From an uncultured Eubacteriales bacterium (lineage in GTDB: Bacteria; Bacillota; Clostridia; Oscillospirales; Oscillospiraceae): DNA of 30,549 bases. The stretch spans positions 1 to 30,549 of the forward strand of contig URNZ01000019.1 of NCBI GenBank assembly GCA_900549405.1, in the 5' to 3' direction. Numbering within the stretch: the stretch's first letter is position 1; each line of letters opens with the position of its first letter. This document shows, piece by piece, positions 1 to 7,911 of this stretch. The translations under genes and the position numbers were made by a program. Below the pieces are notes generated by a model. That model worked only from the letters and a program-made list of their open reading frames with translations, was not told the DNA's origin and ran no database searches.

Positions 1-468
1 CATGCGCTGCTTATAGCACTCGGCCCGCAGCATGTTGTTCACGGAGAAGCAGGAGCCAACCTCACGCAGGACCTCCACATAGTTCAGCTTCAGCAGCCAG
101 TCGGCGTTGTTGATCATCCGGGCCTTGCCCTCGCCAAACTCGATGAACCGCTCCATCTGTTTTTTGAAGCAGTCGCAGTTGTGCCGGATGGTCTCGGGGG
201 TCATCATCTTCCGCATGTCAGTGCGGCCGGAGGGGTCGCCGATCATGCCGGTGCCGCCGCCGATGAGGGCGATGGGCTGGTTCCCGGCCATCTGCAGCCG
301 CTTCATCAGGCACAGGGCCATAAAGTGGCCCACGTGCAGGGAGTCGGCGGTGGGGTCAAAGCCGATGTAGAACACGGCCTTGCCCTCGTTGATCATCTTG
401 GAGATCTCCTCCTCGTTGGTGACCTGAGCGATCAGGCCGCGGGCTTTCAGTTCCTCATAGCAAGTCAT
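1..468 (-). CDS. tyrS: Tyrosyl-tRNA synthetase, N-terminal part (cut by window edge)
   Basis: Class I aminoacyl-tRNA synthetase that charges tRNA-Tyr in the cytoplasm. Only the first 156 codons are present; the frame is open to base 1. The N-terminus contains the family signature [13 protein letters not shown] at residues 36-48, with HVGH as the HIGH ATP-binding motif, followed by a glycine-rich [13 protein letters not shown] stretch that is characteristic of TyrS nucleotide/tyrosine binding. The ATG at 468 is preceded by AGGAGA about 7 bases upstream, which fixes the start. It lies 34 bp after the EamA transporter stop, and no promoter is visible between them, so both are probably transcribed from the T-box promoter near 1651-1679. 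The KMSKS loop and tRNA-binding domain lie outside the window. Confidence 0.97.
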   Translation of the reverse strand, partial: MTCYEELKARGLIAQVTNEEEISKMINEGKAVFYIGFDPTADSLHVGHFMALCLMKRLQMAGNQPIALIGGGTGMIGDPSGRTDMRKMMTPETIRHNCDCFKKQMERFIEFGEGKARMINNADWLLKLNYVEVLREVGSCFSVNNMLRAECYKQRM

Positions 469-502
469 TTGATTCTCTCCTTATCTCAATGTGTGTGGAT
501 CT

Positions 503-1348
503 TCAACTTTTTTCTTCGGCTGGCTTCTTCGCCAGCAGCACGTTATAGCCAACCACGCCGAAAACGACGATGGCGGCGCCGATCAGAGCAAAGCGCCCCA
601 TCTTCTCCCCATAGAACAGGGCCACCAGAATGGGGTTGAGCACCGGCTCGATGCCGGAGACCAGGCTGGCCGTCACCGGCGGGGTGGTCTTCAGGCCGAT
701 GGTCAGCAGGATATAGGCAAAGGCCACCTGGAACACGCCCAGGACCACGACGCTGACCAGGGCCGTGGTGGGAAACTCCGTCTCTTTCAATAGGAAGGGC
801 AGCCCGGTGAGAGCGGACAGCACATCCCCCCAGAACACCGAGGAGATGGGGTCGCTGTCGGGCAGCTCGTTCATCAGGAACACCCCGGCGTAAGTCGCAC
901 CGGAGATGAGGGCGACAACGTTGCCCAGTCCCCCGCCCATGGTCAGGCTGTCCAGGAAAAAGAAGATCACGCCCCCAAAGACCAGGGCGCAGGCAGCCAG
1001 ATCCAGCGCCCCCGGCTTTTTGCGGAAGACGAAGATGCTGAACAGGATGACGAAGATAGGGGCGGTGAATTGCAGCACGATGGCGTTGGCTGCCGTGGTC
1101 ATCTTGTTGGCCATAGCAAAGAGCGCATTGGTCAGGAAGATAAACATGGTGCCCAGGGCCACCCACCGGTTCATCCGCAGGGGGTGACGGATGACCGCCA
1201 GATAGATGGCCAGTACGATCAAAGCGATGCCGGTGCGGGCCCCGTTGATGGACAGGCCGCTCCAGGGGATCACCTTCATGCACAGTCCGCCGATGCTGTA
1301 GAGCACCGCAGCCAGGAAAATACATATGGTTCCCGTGTGCCGCTGCAT
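503..1348 (-). CDS. DMT-superfamily (EamA) transporter, T-box controlled
   Basis: Integral membrane protein of 281 residues with about ten hydrophobic segments arranged as two EamA repeats, the usual layout of drug/metabolite transporters (RhaT/YdcZ-like). The open frame reaches back to 1426, but that part is the T-box antiterminator and terminator; the ATG at 1348 follows GGAGG at a good distance and begins MQRHTGTICIF, so I chose it. It is the first gene after a tyrosine-type T-box leader and is followed 34 bp later by tyrS. The family exports or imports many small solutes, so substrate cannot be read from sequence. Control by uncharged tRNA-Tyr makes tyrosine or another aromatic compound a reasonable inference. 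The C-terminus is a short charged tail (KKPAEEKS), probably cytoplasmic. Confidence 0.9.
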   Translation of the reverse strand: MQRHTGTICIFLAAVLYSIGGLCMKVIPWSGLSINGARTGIALIVLAIYLAVIRHPLRMNRWVALGTMFIFLTNALFAMANKMTTAANAIVLQFTAPIFVILFSIFVFRKKPGALDLAACALVFGGVIFFFLDSLTMGGGLGNVVALISGATYAGVFLMNELPDSDPISSVFWGDVLSALTGLPFLLKETEFPTTALVSVVVLGVFQVAFAYILLTIGLKTTPPVTASLVSGIEPVLNPILVALFYGEKMGRFALIGAAIVVFGVVGYNVLLAKKPAEEKS

Positions 1349-1370
1349 GGGACACGCCTCCTTTTCAAAC

Positions 1371-1645
1371 GAAAAACGCCCTCTGTCCGGCAAAATCGGA
1401 CAGAGGGCGTGAAAACGCGGTACCACCTCTGGTCGCCCGGTCCCTCGCGGGGCAGAGCCTTTTGGAGTGCTTGACTCCGGCGCGGTAACGGGCGCGGCCC
1501 GGCCTGTCCCCTACTGCGCTCATCATCAGCGGTTCGGGCGGCTGCTCCAAGGGGTATTCACCGCGGGCTCCTCTCCTCCGTTGCACCAGACCGAAGGCTC
1601 TCTGCACAGGCTTCCCGCCGCTACTTTTCCTTTTCGTTGCAGTAT
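1371..1645 (-). ncRNA. T-box leader, probable tyrosine specificity
   Basis: Untranslated leader that senses uncharged tRNA. Read on the minus strand it has a Stem I region with AGAGAG (about 1603-1598) and a GGTG(C)AA loop sequence (about 1587-1581). The specifier region reads GAATACCCC, with TAC (Tyr) at 1556-1554. The canonical T-box AGAGGTGGTACCGCG lies at 1430-1416. It ends in a 13-bp intrinsic terminator stem (1409-1397 with 1389-1377) followed by five T. The bulge base in TGGT would pair with an A discriminator, as found in tRNA-Tyr. The Tyr assignment rests on the codon position and on tyrS downstream; ACC and CCC in neighbouring registers cannot be strictly excluded. Together with the T-box promoter and spacer this explains the whole 1349-1717 gap. 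Confidence 0.93.
1377..1409 (-). terminator. Regulated terminator of the T-box leader
   Basis: Perfect 13-bp inverted repeat (CGCCCTCTGTCCG / CGGACAGAGGGCG) with a 7-base loop, followed on the minus strand by TTTTTC. It lies just after the T-box sequence and just before the ribosome binding site of the transporter gene. That is the expected place for the terminator that competes with the antiterminator. Confidence 0.93.
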
Positions 1646-1650
1646 TTAGA

Positions 1651-1679
1651 TTTATAGCACAGTTTGGATGCGTTGTCAA
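1651..1679 (-). promoter_or_regulatory. Sigma-A promoter of the T-box / EamA / tyrS operon
   Basis: Minus-strand TTGACA (1679-1674), a spacer of exactly 17 bases, then TATAAA (1656-1651). This is an almost perfect vegetative promoter, and the predicted start near 1644 sits right before the T-box Stem I. Confidence 0.9.
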
Positions 1680-1717
1680 CACAAAATTCACAGGGTCATT
1701 GTGCTGTCAGTATACGC

Positions 1718-2362
1718 TCAATCCACCCGGCTGCCGCCCCACTCCACCAAGGTGAAGCCCTCCCGAGTTGGGGCAGTGAGGGGCTGCGCCTCGATCTCTA
1801 CGGGAGCGTCCAGTGGCTTCCAGGCCATGAATACCCGCAGCACCGTGTCCGGCTCCGGGGTGACGGTGAGCCGGGCGTGGTCGGTGTAGGCATCGGTCTG
1901 GAAGGCGATCAGGTTATAGGGGTTCTCCTCCAGCTGGGGCAGCCAAAAGACGATGAACTCGTTGGCCTCCCGCCGGGTGAGGCCCAGCCGGGCCAGGGCA
2001 TCCTCTAAAAAGGCGGCGGAATCCGCCCCGGCCACGCAGAAGCCCCGGGAGAAGTCGTACTCGTTCCGGTCCTCCCCCTCCCAATAGAGATAGTTGTAGC
2101 TCTGTCCGGCTCCATCGGTGAGGGTCCCGTCTGGCCGGGCCGTCATGGACCAGCCGCTTGTGTACTTGGGATAGGTGGAGGTCAATTTACCGTCATAATC
2201 CAGCGTTACATTTACAGCGGTCTCCTCCTGTGGATAGAGGTAGATCACCGGCTTGGCGGCGGTCTGAGCGAGACAGCCATCCTCCTGAAGATAAAAGTAT
2301 ACCCCGGCGCAGACGCACACAGCCAGAACAGCCAGGATCGCCAGGAGCACGTTTCGTTTCAT
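1718..2362 (-). CDS. Exported or membrane-anchored protein of unknown function (KPVIYLYP type)
   Basis: 214 residues. Residues about 5-24 form one hydrophobic helix after MKRN, read as a signal sequence or N-terminal anchor; the cysteines in it do not fit a good lipobox. The mature part begins with AAKPVIYLYPQEE and contains YDGKLTSTYPKYTSGW and YNYLYWEGED. I recall this pattern from uncharacterised bacterial proteins but know of no demonstrated function. It is rich in aromatic residues and predicted beta strand. ATG at 2362 follows GGAGGGAAGGAT. A promoter (TTGCCA, 17 bp, TAAAAT) precedes it, and no clear terminator separates it from the T-box promoter downstream. It is divergent from the NSS transporter. 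No function is assigned. Confidence 0.8.
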   Translation of the reverse strand: MKRNVLLAILAVLAVCVCAGVYFYLQEDGCLAQTAAKPVIYLYPQEETAVNVTLDYDGKLTSTYPKYTSGWSMTARPDGTLTDGAGQSYNYLYWEGEDRNEYDFSRGFCVAGADSAAFLEDALARLGLTRREANEFIVFWLPQLEENPYNLIAFQTDAYTDHARLTVTPEPDTVLRVFMAWKPLDAPVEIEAQPLTAPTREGFTLVEWGGSRVD

Positions 2363-2392
2363 ATCCTTCCCTCCAATTTTTCTGGATACCTC

Positions 2393-2421
2393 ATTTTACG
2401 ATAGACGCTCCCCTCTGGCAA
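2393..2421 (-). promoter_or_regulatory. Probable promoter of the KPVIYLYP-type gene
   Basis: Minus-strand TTGCCA (2421-2416), 17-base spacer, TAAAAT (2398-2393), ending about 30 bases before the start codon. It forms one half of the divergent intergenic region 2363-2565. Confidence 0.7.
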
Positions 2422-2482
2422 GAAAAATCTTCCCTCTGACCGCAGAGAATGTACAGAAACGATAAAAAACGCCTATTTTTCC

Positions 2483-2512
2483 TTGACGAAATTACAGTCA
2501 TTCTGGTAACAT
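2483..2512 (+). promoter_or_regulatory. Probable promoter of the NSS transporter
   Basis: TTGACG (2483-2488), 18-base spacer, TAACAT (2507-2512) preceded by TG one base upstream, giving an extended -10 element. It lies 53 bases before the ATG at 2566. Confidence 0.65.
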
Positions 2513-2565
2513 AACATATATTGAAAAAGACGGCTGTATGCCGGAGAAGAAATTAGGAGGAAAAA

Positions 2566-3999
2566 ATGGAACATCAACATCAACACCATCGCGGCCAATG
2601 GGGGAGCAATTTCGGCTTTCTGATGGCCACGGTGGGAGCCGCCGTGGGGTTGGGCAATATCTGGGCTTTTCCGTATAAAATGGGGGCCAGCGGCGGGTTT
2701 CCCTTTCTGCTGGTCTATGTGATCCTGGCCGCCCTCATCGGCTTTCCCATCATGCTCTCAGAGCTGGCCATTGGCCGCAAGGTGGGCCGCAGCGTTATCG
2801 TCAGCTATCAGCGTCTGGGGGGCGGCGTGGGGACCTTTATCGGCTGGCTGGCCATGCTCTCCCCCTTCCTGATCCTCAGCTTTTACACGGTGCTGGGCGG
2901 CTACTGCATGGAATATGCGGCGCTGAACTTAGGGGAGCTGCTGGGGCTGTCCCAGCTGTCCCACCTGTCCGGTGCGGAGTCCTTTCACAACATGCTCACC
3001 GACCAGCCCATGGCTCTGCTGTTCACGTTCCTGTTCATCGCCATCTGCTTTTTGATCATCCGCGGCGGCATCAAAGACGGCATCGAGCGCTTCAATAAAG
3101 TGGGTATGCCCGCCCTGTTTGTTATGCTGGTCATCGTCATCATCCGGGCGCTGACCCTGCCCGGGGCGATCGACGGACTGAAATTTATGTTTGCCCCCAA
3201 CTTCACGATGTTCAAGGAGGATTTTCTCGGGGTGCTCTCCGCTGCGGGCGGGCAGATGTTCTTCTCTCTGTCCCTGGCCATGGGCATCACCGTCACCTAT
3301 GGCTCCTACCTTAGCAAGCAGGAGAACCTGGTGAAAAACTCCGCCCTCATTATCATCTCTGATACTCTAGTGGCCATTCTGGCCGGTATGGCGGTGCTGC
3401 CCGCCGCTTTCGCCCTGGGCGGTTCCGGGGCGGAACTGGCCGGACCCAAACTGCTGTTCATCACCCTTCAGGACGTGTTCAACGCCATGGGCACTGCCGG
3501 TCCCCTGTTCGGGGTGCTGTTCTATCTGCTGGTCTCTCTGGCGGCCATCACTTCCGCCATCGCCCTCACCGAGGTCATGGTCACCTTCTTCCTGGATCAC
3601 GCCGCCCTGAAGGGCCACAAGCCCAACCGCAGCCGCATTGTGGGCCTGGTCTGCCTGGCCGTCATGGCCGTGAGCACCCTGGTCGCGGTGGACGGCCTGG
3701 GGTCCAACGGACTGTGGGTCCCCTTCCACCAGACGGGACGGAACCTGGCCGCCTCCTGGCTGGACTTTATGGACTTCATTTCCGAGGGCGTGGCCATGCC
3801 CCTGGGCGCTTTGATCATGACCCTGCTGGTGGGCTGGAAGATCGGCCCCGGCACCATCCGGGACGAGGTGATGGAGCGGGACAATCCCTTCTCCCCCCGG
3901 CTCTACCGGTTCTATATCTTCGCCATCCGGGTCATCGCCCCCATTGGCATGGCCTTTATCCTGTATGGCCAGCTGGCCCAGTTCTTCACCGTGGCCTAA
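2566..3999 (+). CDS. Sodium-dependent transporter, NSS/SNF family
   Basis: 477-residue polytopic membrane protein of the neurotransmitter:sodium symporter family (LeuT, Tyt1). TM1 carries the family hallmark GAAVGLGNIWAFPY, which in LeuT-fold proteins forms the unwound sodium and substrate site. About eleven to twelve hydrophobic segments follow, typical of the shorter bacterial NSS proteins. The N-terminal MEHQHQHHRGQ is unusually histidine-rich. ATG at 2566 follows AGGAGG with a 5-base spacing. It is monocistronic, with its own extended -10 promoter and a strong terminator right after the stop. Members import amino acids, often hydrophobic or aromatic ones, with sodium; the substrate here is unknown. 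Its position near a tyrosine-regulated operon is suggestive only. Confidence 0.95.
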   Translation: MEHQHQHHRGQWGSNFGFLMATVGAAVGLGNIWAFPYKMGASGGFPFLLVYVILAALIGFPIMLSELAIGRKVGRSVIVSYQRLGGGVGTFIGWLAMLSPFLILSFYTVLGGYCMEYAALNLGELLGLSQLSHLSGAESFHNMLTDQPMALLFTFLFIAICFLIIRGGIKDGIERFNKVGMPALFVMLVIVIIRALTLPGAIDGLKFMFAPNFTMFKEDFLGVLSAAGGQMFFSLSLAMGITVTYGSYLSKQENLVKNSALIIISDTLVAILAGMAVLPAAFALGGSGAELAGPKLLFITLQDVFNAMGTAGPLFGVLFYLLVSLAAITSAIALTEVMVTFFLDHAALKGHKPNRSRIVGLVCLAVMAVSTLVAVDGLGSNGLWVPFHQTGRNLAASWLDFMDFISEGVAMPLGALIMTLLVGWKIGPGTIRDEVMERDNPFSPRLYRFYIFAIRVIAPIGMAFILYGQLAQFFTVA

Positions 4000-4013
4000 C
4001 ATCAAGACAGAAA

Positions 4014-4052
4014 ATGCCGTGTACCGGAAAAACTTCGGTACACGGCATTTTT
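4014..4052. terminator. Bidirectional terminator between the NSS transporter and recN
   Basis: 13-bp perfect stem (4014-4026 with 4036-4048), 9-base loop, T-tract on the plus strand at 4048-4052 and A-tract at 4011-4014 that supplies the T-run for the minus strand. It serves two convergent genes. Confidence 0.9.
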
Positions 4053-4061
4053 GTCGCTTAT

Positions 4062-5750
4062 TTATTTTAAATTGGCCCGGTATTTTTCAGCCCGGCTCAG
4101 CAGCTCGGCGGCGCTCTGGCGCAGGGCATCGGTGAGGGCGCTGCCCGCCATCAGCCGGGACAGCTCCTGTTCCCGGCCCGGGCGGTCCAGACGGGCCACA
4201 TGGGTATAGGTCCGTCCGCCCCGCTCTCCCTTCTCCACGGAGAAATGGGTGTCGGCCATGGCGGCGATCTGGGGCAGATGGGTGACGCACAGCACCTGTT
4301 TCCGCCGGGCCACCTGGGCCATTTTCTCGGCGATCTTCTGAGCGGCCCGACCGGATACGCCGGTATCCACCTCGTCAAAGACCAAGCTGCCGATGCCGTC
4401 GTCCTCCGCCAGCACGTTTTTCAGGGCCAGCATGATGCGGGCCAGCTCGCCGCCGGAGGCGATCTTGTGGATGGGCTTGAGGGCCTCGCCCACGTTGGCG
4501 GACATGAGGAACTGGGCCTGCTCCAGGCCCCCCGCCTCCATGCCGTCCTCCCCCTGGCTGGGGCTGAACTCGGTCTCGAACTGTACTTTCGGCATGTCCA
4601 GCTGGCGCAGCTCGTCCTGGACCCGGGCCTGGAGGGCCTTGGCGGCCTTTTTCCGGGCCGCTCTCAGCTTTTGGCCCCGTTCCAGAGCGGCCTTTTTCGC
4701 CTTCGCCAGGTCTTTTTCCAGGCGGGCGATGGCGTCGTCGGCAAACTCGATCTGGTCCAGCTCCCGGCGGCAGCGCTCCAGATAGTCCAGCATCTCGGCC
4801 ACGGTGGAGCCATATTTCTTTTTCAGGCGATAGATCACGTCCAGGCGGCTCTCCAACTGGTCCAGCTCATCGGGGGAGAACTCCATCTCCCGGGTCTGAT
4901 CCCGCAGCAGCTCCGCCGCGTCGTCGGCGGCAGAACGCAGGCTGGACAGCTGCTCGGCCAGCTCCTCCAGACTTGGGTCATAGCGGACGATGCTCCGCAG
5001 GGCCCCCTCCGCCTGGGCGATGAGGTCGCAGGCCCCGGAGCTGTCCTCCCCGCCGGACAGGGCCATCAGGCCCTCCTGAAGGCCGTCCATCAGTTTGCCG
5101 GAGCTCTGGAGCAGGCGGCGGCGGGCGGACAGCTCCTCGTCCTCACCCGGCGTCAGCTCGGCGCGTTCCAGCTCCCGGATCTGAAATTGCAGGGTGTCCA
5201 CCCGGCGGGAGCGCTCCGCGTCGTCCATTTTCAGCCCGGCGATCTCCTTTCGGATGCGGCTGACCTGGGCAAAGGCGGCCTGATAGTCCTCCAGCAGGGG
5301 CAGGGTGCGGCCAAAGCGGTCCAGATAGGCCAGGTGGCAGGCGGGGTCCAGCAGCTGCTGGCCGTCGTGCTGGCCGTGTATGTCCAGCAGGCAGCGGCCC
5401 AGCTCCCGCAGCTGGGCCACGGTGATGGGCCGTCCGTTCAGGCGGCAGGCGTTGCGCCCGTCCCCCTGGATCTCCCGCTGGAGCAGCAGCTCCTCCCCCT
5501 GGTCCACGCCGTTGTCGGCCAGCCAGGCCAGGGGCGGCAGACCGGTGAACACCGCCGTGACCAGGGCGGACTTGGCCCCGGTGCGGATGAGCTCCCGGCT
5601 GGTCCGCTGGCCCAGCACGGCGCTGATGGCGTCGATGACGATGGACTTGCCCGCCCCCGTCTCGCCGGTGAGGACGTTCAGCCCGCTGTCAAAGCGGATG
5701 TCCGCCGACTCGATGATGGCAATATTTTCAATGTGCAACAGGGAAAGCAT
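4062..5750 (-). CDS. recN: DNA repair protein RecN
   Basis: SMC-like ATPase recruited early to double-strand breaks. 562 residues, normal for the family. Walker A GETGAGKS at residues 29-36. The long central part is rich in Leu, Glu, Arg and Ala and is predicted coiled coil. The C-terminal ATPase half has the ABC signature ASGGELARIMLALK, Walker B LVFDEVDTGVSG, and a switch histidine within CVTHLPQIAAMA. ATG at 5750 follows GGAGGG. It is the last gene of the nusB cluster, 33 bp after argR, and ends at the bidirectional terminator. The argR-recN pairing is common in Firmicutes. Confidence 0.98.
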   Translation of the reverse strand: MLSLLHIENIAIIESADIRFDSGLNVLTGETGAGKSIVIDAISAVLGQRTSRELIRTGAKSALVTAVFTGLPPLAWLADNGVDQGEELLLQREIQGDGRNACRLNGRPITVAQLRELGRCLLDIHGQHDGQQLLDPACHLAYLDRFGRTLPLLEDYQAAFAQVSRIRKEIAGLKMDDAERSRRVDTLQFQIRELERAELTPGEDEELSARRRLLQSSGKLMDGLQEGLMALSGGEDSSGACDLIAQAEGALRSIVRYDPSLEELAEQLSSLRSAADDAAELLRDQTREMEFSPDELDQLESRLDVIYRLKKKYGSTVAEMLDYLERCRRELDQIEFADDAIARLEKDLAKAKKAALERGQKLRAARKKAAKALQARVQDELRQLDMPKVQFETEFSPSQGEDGMEAGGLEQAQFLMSANVGEALKPIHKIASGGELARIMLALKNVLAEDDGIGSLVFDEVDTGVSGRAAQKIAEKMAQVARRKQVLCVTHLPQIAAMADTHFSVEKGERGGRTYTHVARLDRPGREQELSRLMAGSALTDALRQSAAELLSRAEKYRANLK

Positions 5751-5783
5751 GGGGTGTTACGTCCCTCCTTCTGGAACCGGGGG

Positions 5784-6236
5784 TCAGGTGAGCAGCTTGT
5801 GGACCTCGCTGCTGAACTTCTGGGCGGCGCTGTTGTCCCGCATGATGAGGATGCCCGTGTCATCCCCCGCCAGACTGCCCACCATGCCGGGGATGTCCAT
5901 CCCGTCCAGAGCGGAGCAGGCGGCGGAGGCCAGTCCGGGCATGGTGCGCACCACCACGATGTTCTGGGCCACGTCCACCGACGTGACGCCCTCCTTAAAA
6001 ATATTCCGCAGCCGGGTGTCCGTCCCGGCGGAGCTTTTCCGGTCTGTGGCCGCATAGCGGTACTTCCCCTGGCCGGTGAGCTCCTTCACCAGGCGCAGCT
6101 CTTTGATGTCCCGGGACACTGTGGCCTGAGTGGCTGTAAAGCCTTTTGCCTTTAGTGCAGAGAGCAGCTGCTCCTGGGTCTCCACCTCTGTGGACTGGAC
6201 GATATTCAAGATCTCCGCCTGGCGGGCATTTTTCAT
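5784..6236 (-). CDS. argR: Arginine repressor ArgR
   Basis: 150-residue transcription regulator that senses L-arginine and controls arginine synthesis and breakdown. The N-terminal winged helix contains ATQATVSRDIKELRLVK (about residues 35-51), with the conserved SR of the recognition helix. The C-terminal domain has GSLAGDDTGILI, whose DD pair binds arginine in the hexamer. The ATG at 6236 overlaps the nadK stop (ATGA) and follows AGGAGG, indicating translational coupling. I did not find a convincing ARG box nearby. Confidence 0.97.
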   Translation of the reverse strand: MKNARQAEILNIVQSTEVETQEQLLSALKAKGFTATQATVSRDIKELRLVKELTGQGKYRYAATDRKSSAGTDTRLRNIFKEGVTSVDVAQNIVVVRTMPGLASAACSALDGMDIPGMVGSLAGDDTGILIMRDNSAAQKFSSEVHKLLT

Positions 6237-7105
6237 TGGGCTGCGCCTCCTAACTTCTGATTCACAAGCTGATAGAAATTCCGGTGGGTCAGCTGCACCA
6301 GCTGGGTGGAGTGGCGGGAGCGCTTCACCTCCACCCGGTCTCCGCCGTTTAAGCGGATGGCTTTTCCTCCGTCAACTGACAAGTACAAACACTTGCGTGC
6401 CGTCTTGGGCAAGGCGATGGTCACCACGCGGTCCATGGACAGCACCATGGCCCGGGCGGTGAGCCGGTGGGCGCACACCGGGGTGACGATGATGGCCTGG
6501 GAGGTGGGCTCCACAATGGGTCCCCCCGCCGCCATGGAATAAGCGGTGGACCCGGTGGGAGTGGCCACGATGACCCCATCCCCCGTCACCGAGGTGACCA
6601 GGGTCCGGTCCGCCAGCACGTCCAGCTCCACCACCCGGGCGATGGAGCCCTTAGAGATCACCGCGTCGTTCAGGGCCAGATCCTCGCTCATCAGCTTCTC
6701 CCCCCGGAACACCCGCACATCCAGCATCATCCGCTGCTCGGTGGTGTAGCGGCCCTGGGCCAGACCGGCCAGCTGGTTCAGCTCCGTGCGCTCCAGCTCG
6801 GCCATAAAGCCCACGCTGCCCATATTCACGCCCAGGATGGGCACGCCGTGAAGGGTGGCGTCCCGGGCGGCGTGGAGCAGGGTCCCGTCCCCGCCGAAGC
6901 AGATGAGCAGGTCGGCGGTGGGCAGTTCCCGGGCCAGCGTGCTCAGGTTGGCGTGGCGGGGCACCTCCACCCGGTCCCCCTTCTTGGGGACAAAGGGCAG
7001 GCACAGGGCGGTCTTGGCCCCGGCCCGCTCTAAGATGCGCTGGGCCTCCAGGGCCGCTTTCAGACCCCGGTCCCGATAGGGGTTGGAGCTGAGGACGATC
7101 TTCAT
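6233..7105 (-). CDS. nadK: NAD kinase
   Basis: Phosphorylates NAD to NADP, supplying reducing cofactor to, among others, the isoprenoid pathway encoded in the same operon. 290 residues. GGDGT at 71-75 is the phosphate-binding and catalytic motif. Later motifs are LNDAVISKG, a GDGVIVATPTGSTAYS loop and GGPIVEP, all diagnostic. The start overlaps the tlyA stop (ATGA) and the stop overlaps argR, so translation is likely coupled. Confidence 0.98.
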   Translation of the reverse strand: MKIVLSSNPYRDRGLKAALEAQRILERAGAKTALCLPFVPKKGDRVEVPRHANLSTLARELPTADLLICFGGDGTLLHAARDATLHGVPILGVNMGSVGFMAELERTELNQLAGLAQGRYTTEQRMMLDVRVFRGEKLMSEDLALNDAVISKGSIARVVELDVLADRTLVTSVTGDGVIVATPTGSTAYSMAAGGPIVEPTSQAIIVTPVCAHRLTARAMVLSMDRVVTIALPKTARKCLYLSVDGGKAIRLNGGDRVEVKRSRHSTQLVQLTHRNFYQLVNQKLGGAAQ

Positions 7106-7911
7106 CCCTCGGCCTCCTTCCAGGCGTTGTGGGACTGCTCCACCAGAGCGGCCAGATCCCCGGCGTAGGGCGGCACATCCCGGGTGGTGAGATAGCCTAA
7201 GTATTCGATGTTCCCCTCAGGCCCCTTAATGGGGGAAAAGGTAATATCCTTTACACCAAAACCAGCGTTGGCGGCGTGGATCAAAAACTGCTCCAGCACC
7301 TCCAGATGGACCTGGGGGTCCCGGACCACGCCCTTTTTGCCCACCTTGTCCTTTCCCGCCTCGAACTGGGGCTTGACCAGGCAGACCCCCTCGCCCCCTT
7401 CGGCCATCAGGGGCCGCACAGCGGGCAGGATCAGATTCAGGGAGATAAAGGACACGTCCACCGAGAAGAAGTTCAGGGGCTGAGGGATCTGCTCGGCGGT
7501 GAGATAGCGGGCGTTGGTCCGCTCCATGCACACCACCTGGGGGTGGGTGCGCAGCCGCCAGTCCAGCTGGTTATAGCCCACGTCCACGGCGTAGACCTTC
7601 TCCGCCCCGTTTTGCAGCATACAGTCGGTAAAGCCCCCGGTGGAGGCCCCGATGTCGGCGCAGATAAAGCCCTTCAGGGTGATGGGCCACAGCTGCATGG
7701 CCTTCTCCAGCTTCAGGCCACCCCGGCTGACATAGCGCAGGGTCTTCCCCCGCACCTCGATGGCGGCGTCCTCCGTCACCGGGGCCCCCGCCTTATCTAC
7801 TTTCTGGCCGTTGACATAGACCTGTCCGGCCATGATGATGGCCTGGGCCTTTTGGCGGCTCTCCGCCAGGCCCTGCTCCACCATGGCCACGTCCAAGCGT
7901 TTTTTAGCCAT
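7102..7911 (-). CDS. tlyA: TlyA-family rRNA 2'-O-methyltransferase / S4-domain protein
   Basis: 269 residues: an N-terminal S4 RNA-binding domain (about 1-62, RLDVAMVEQG to VYVNGQKV) followed by an FtsJ-type SAM methyltransferase with DIGASTGGFTDCMLQNGA (about 86-103) and KPQFEAGK. TlyA of mycobacteria methylates 16S and 23S rRNA; in Firmicutes the orthologue (YqxC) sits in this same cluster and its substrate is less certain. ATG at 7911 overlaps the end of dxs by eight bases and is preceded by GGAGG inside the dxs tail. Confidence 0.93.
   Translation of the reverse strand: MAKKRLDVAMVEQGLAESRQKAQAIIMAGQVYVNGQKVDKAGAPVTEDAAIEVRGKTLRYVSRGGLKLEKAMQLWPITLKGFICADIGASTGGFTDCMLQNGAEKVYAVDVGYNQLDWRLRTHPQVVCMERTNARYLTAEQIPQPLNFFSVDVSFISLNLILPAVRPLMAEGGEGVCLVKPQFEAGKDKVGKKGVVRDPQVHLEVLEQFLIHAANAGFGVKDITFSPIKGPEGNIEYLGYLTTRDVPPYAGDLAALVEQSHNAWKEAEG

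Noticed and set aside
1349..1426. N-terminal extension of the EamA transporter starting at 1426
   Set aside because: This stretch holds the T-box sequence and terminator stem; the ATG at 1348 has a strong ribosome binding site and gives a normal membrane-protein start.
4200..6155. 651-codon plus-strand open frame opposite recN/argR
   Set aside because: Its translation is dominated by Gly, Gln, His, Leu and Ala, the typical antisense shadow of a high-GC gene; it has no ribosome binding site and lies over two clear genes.
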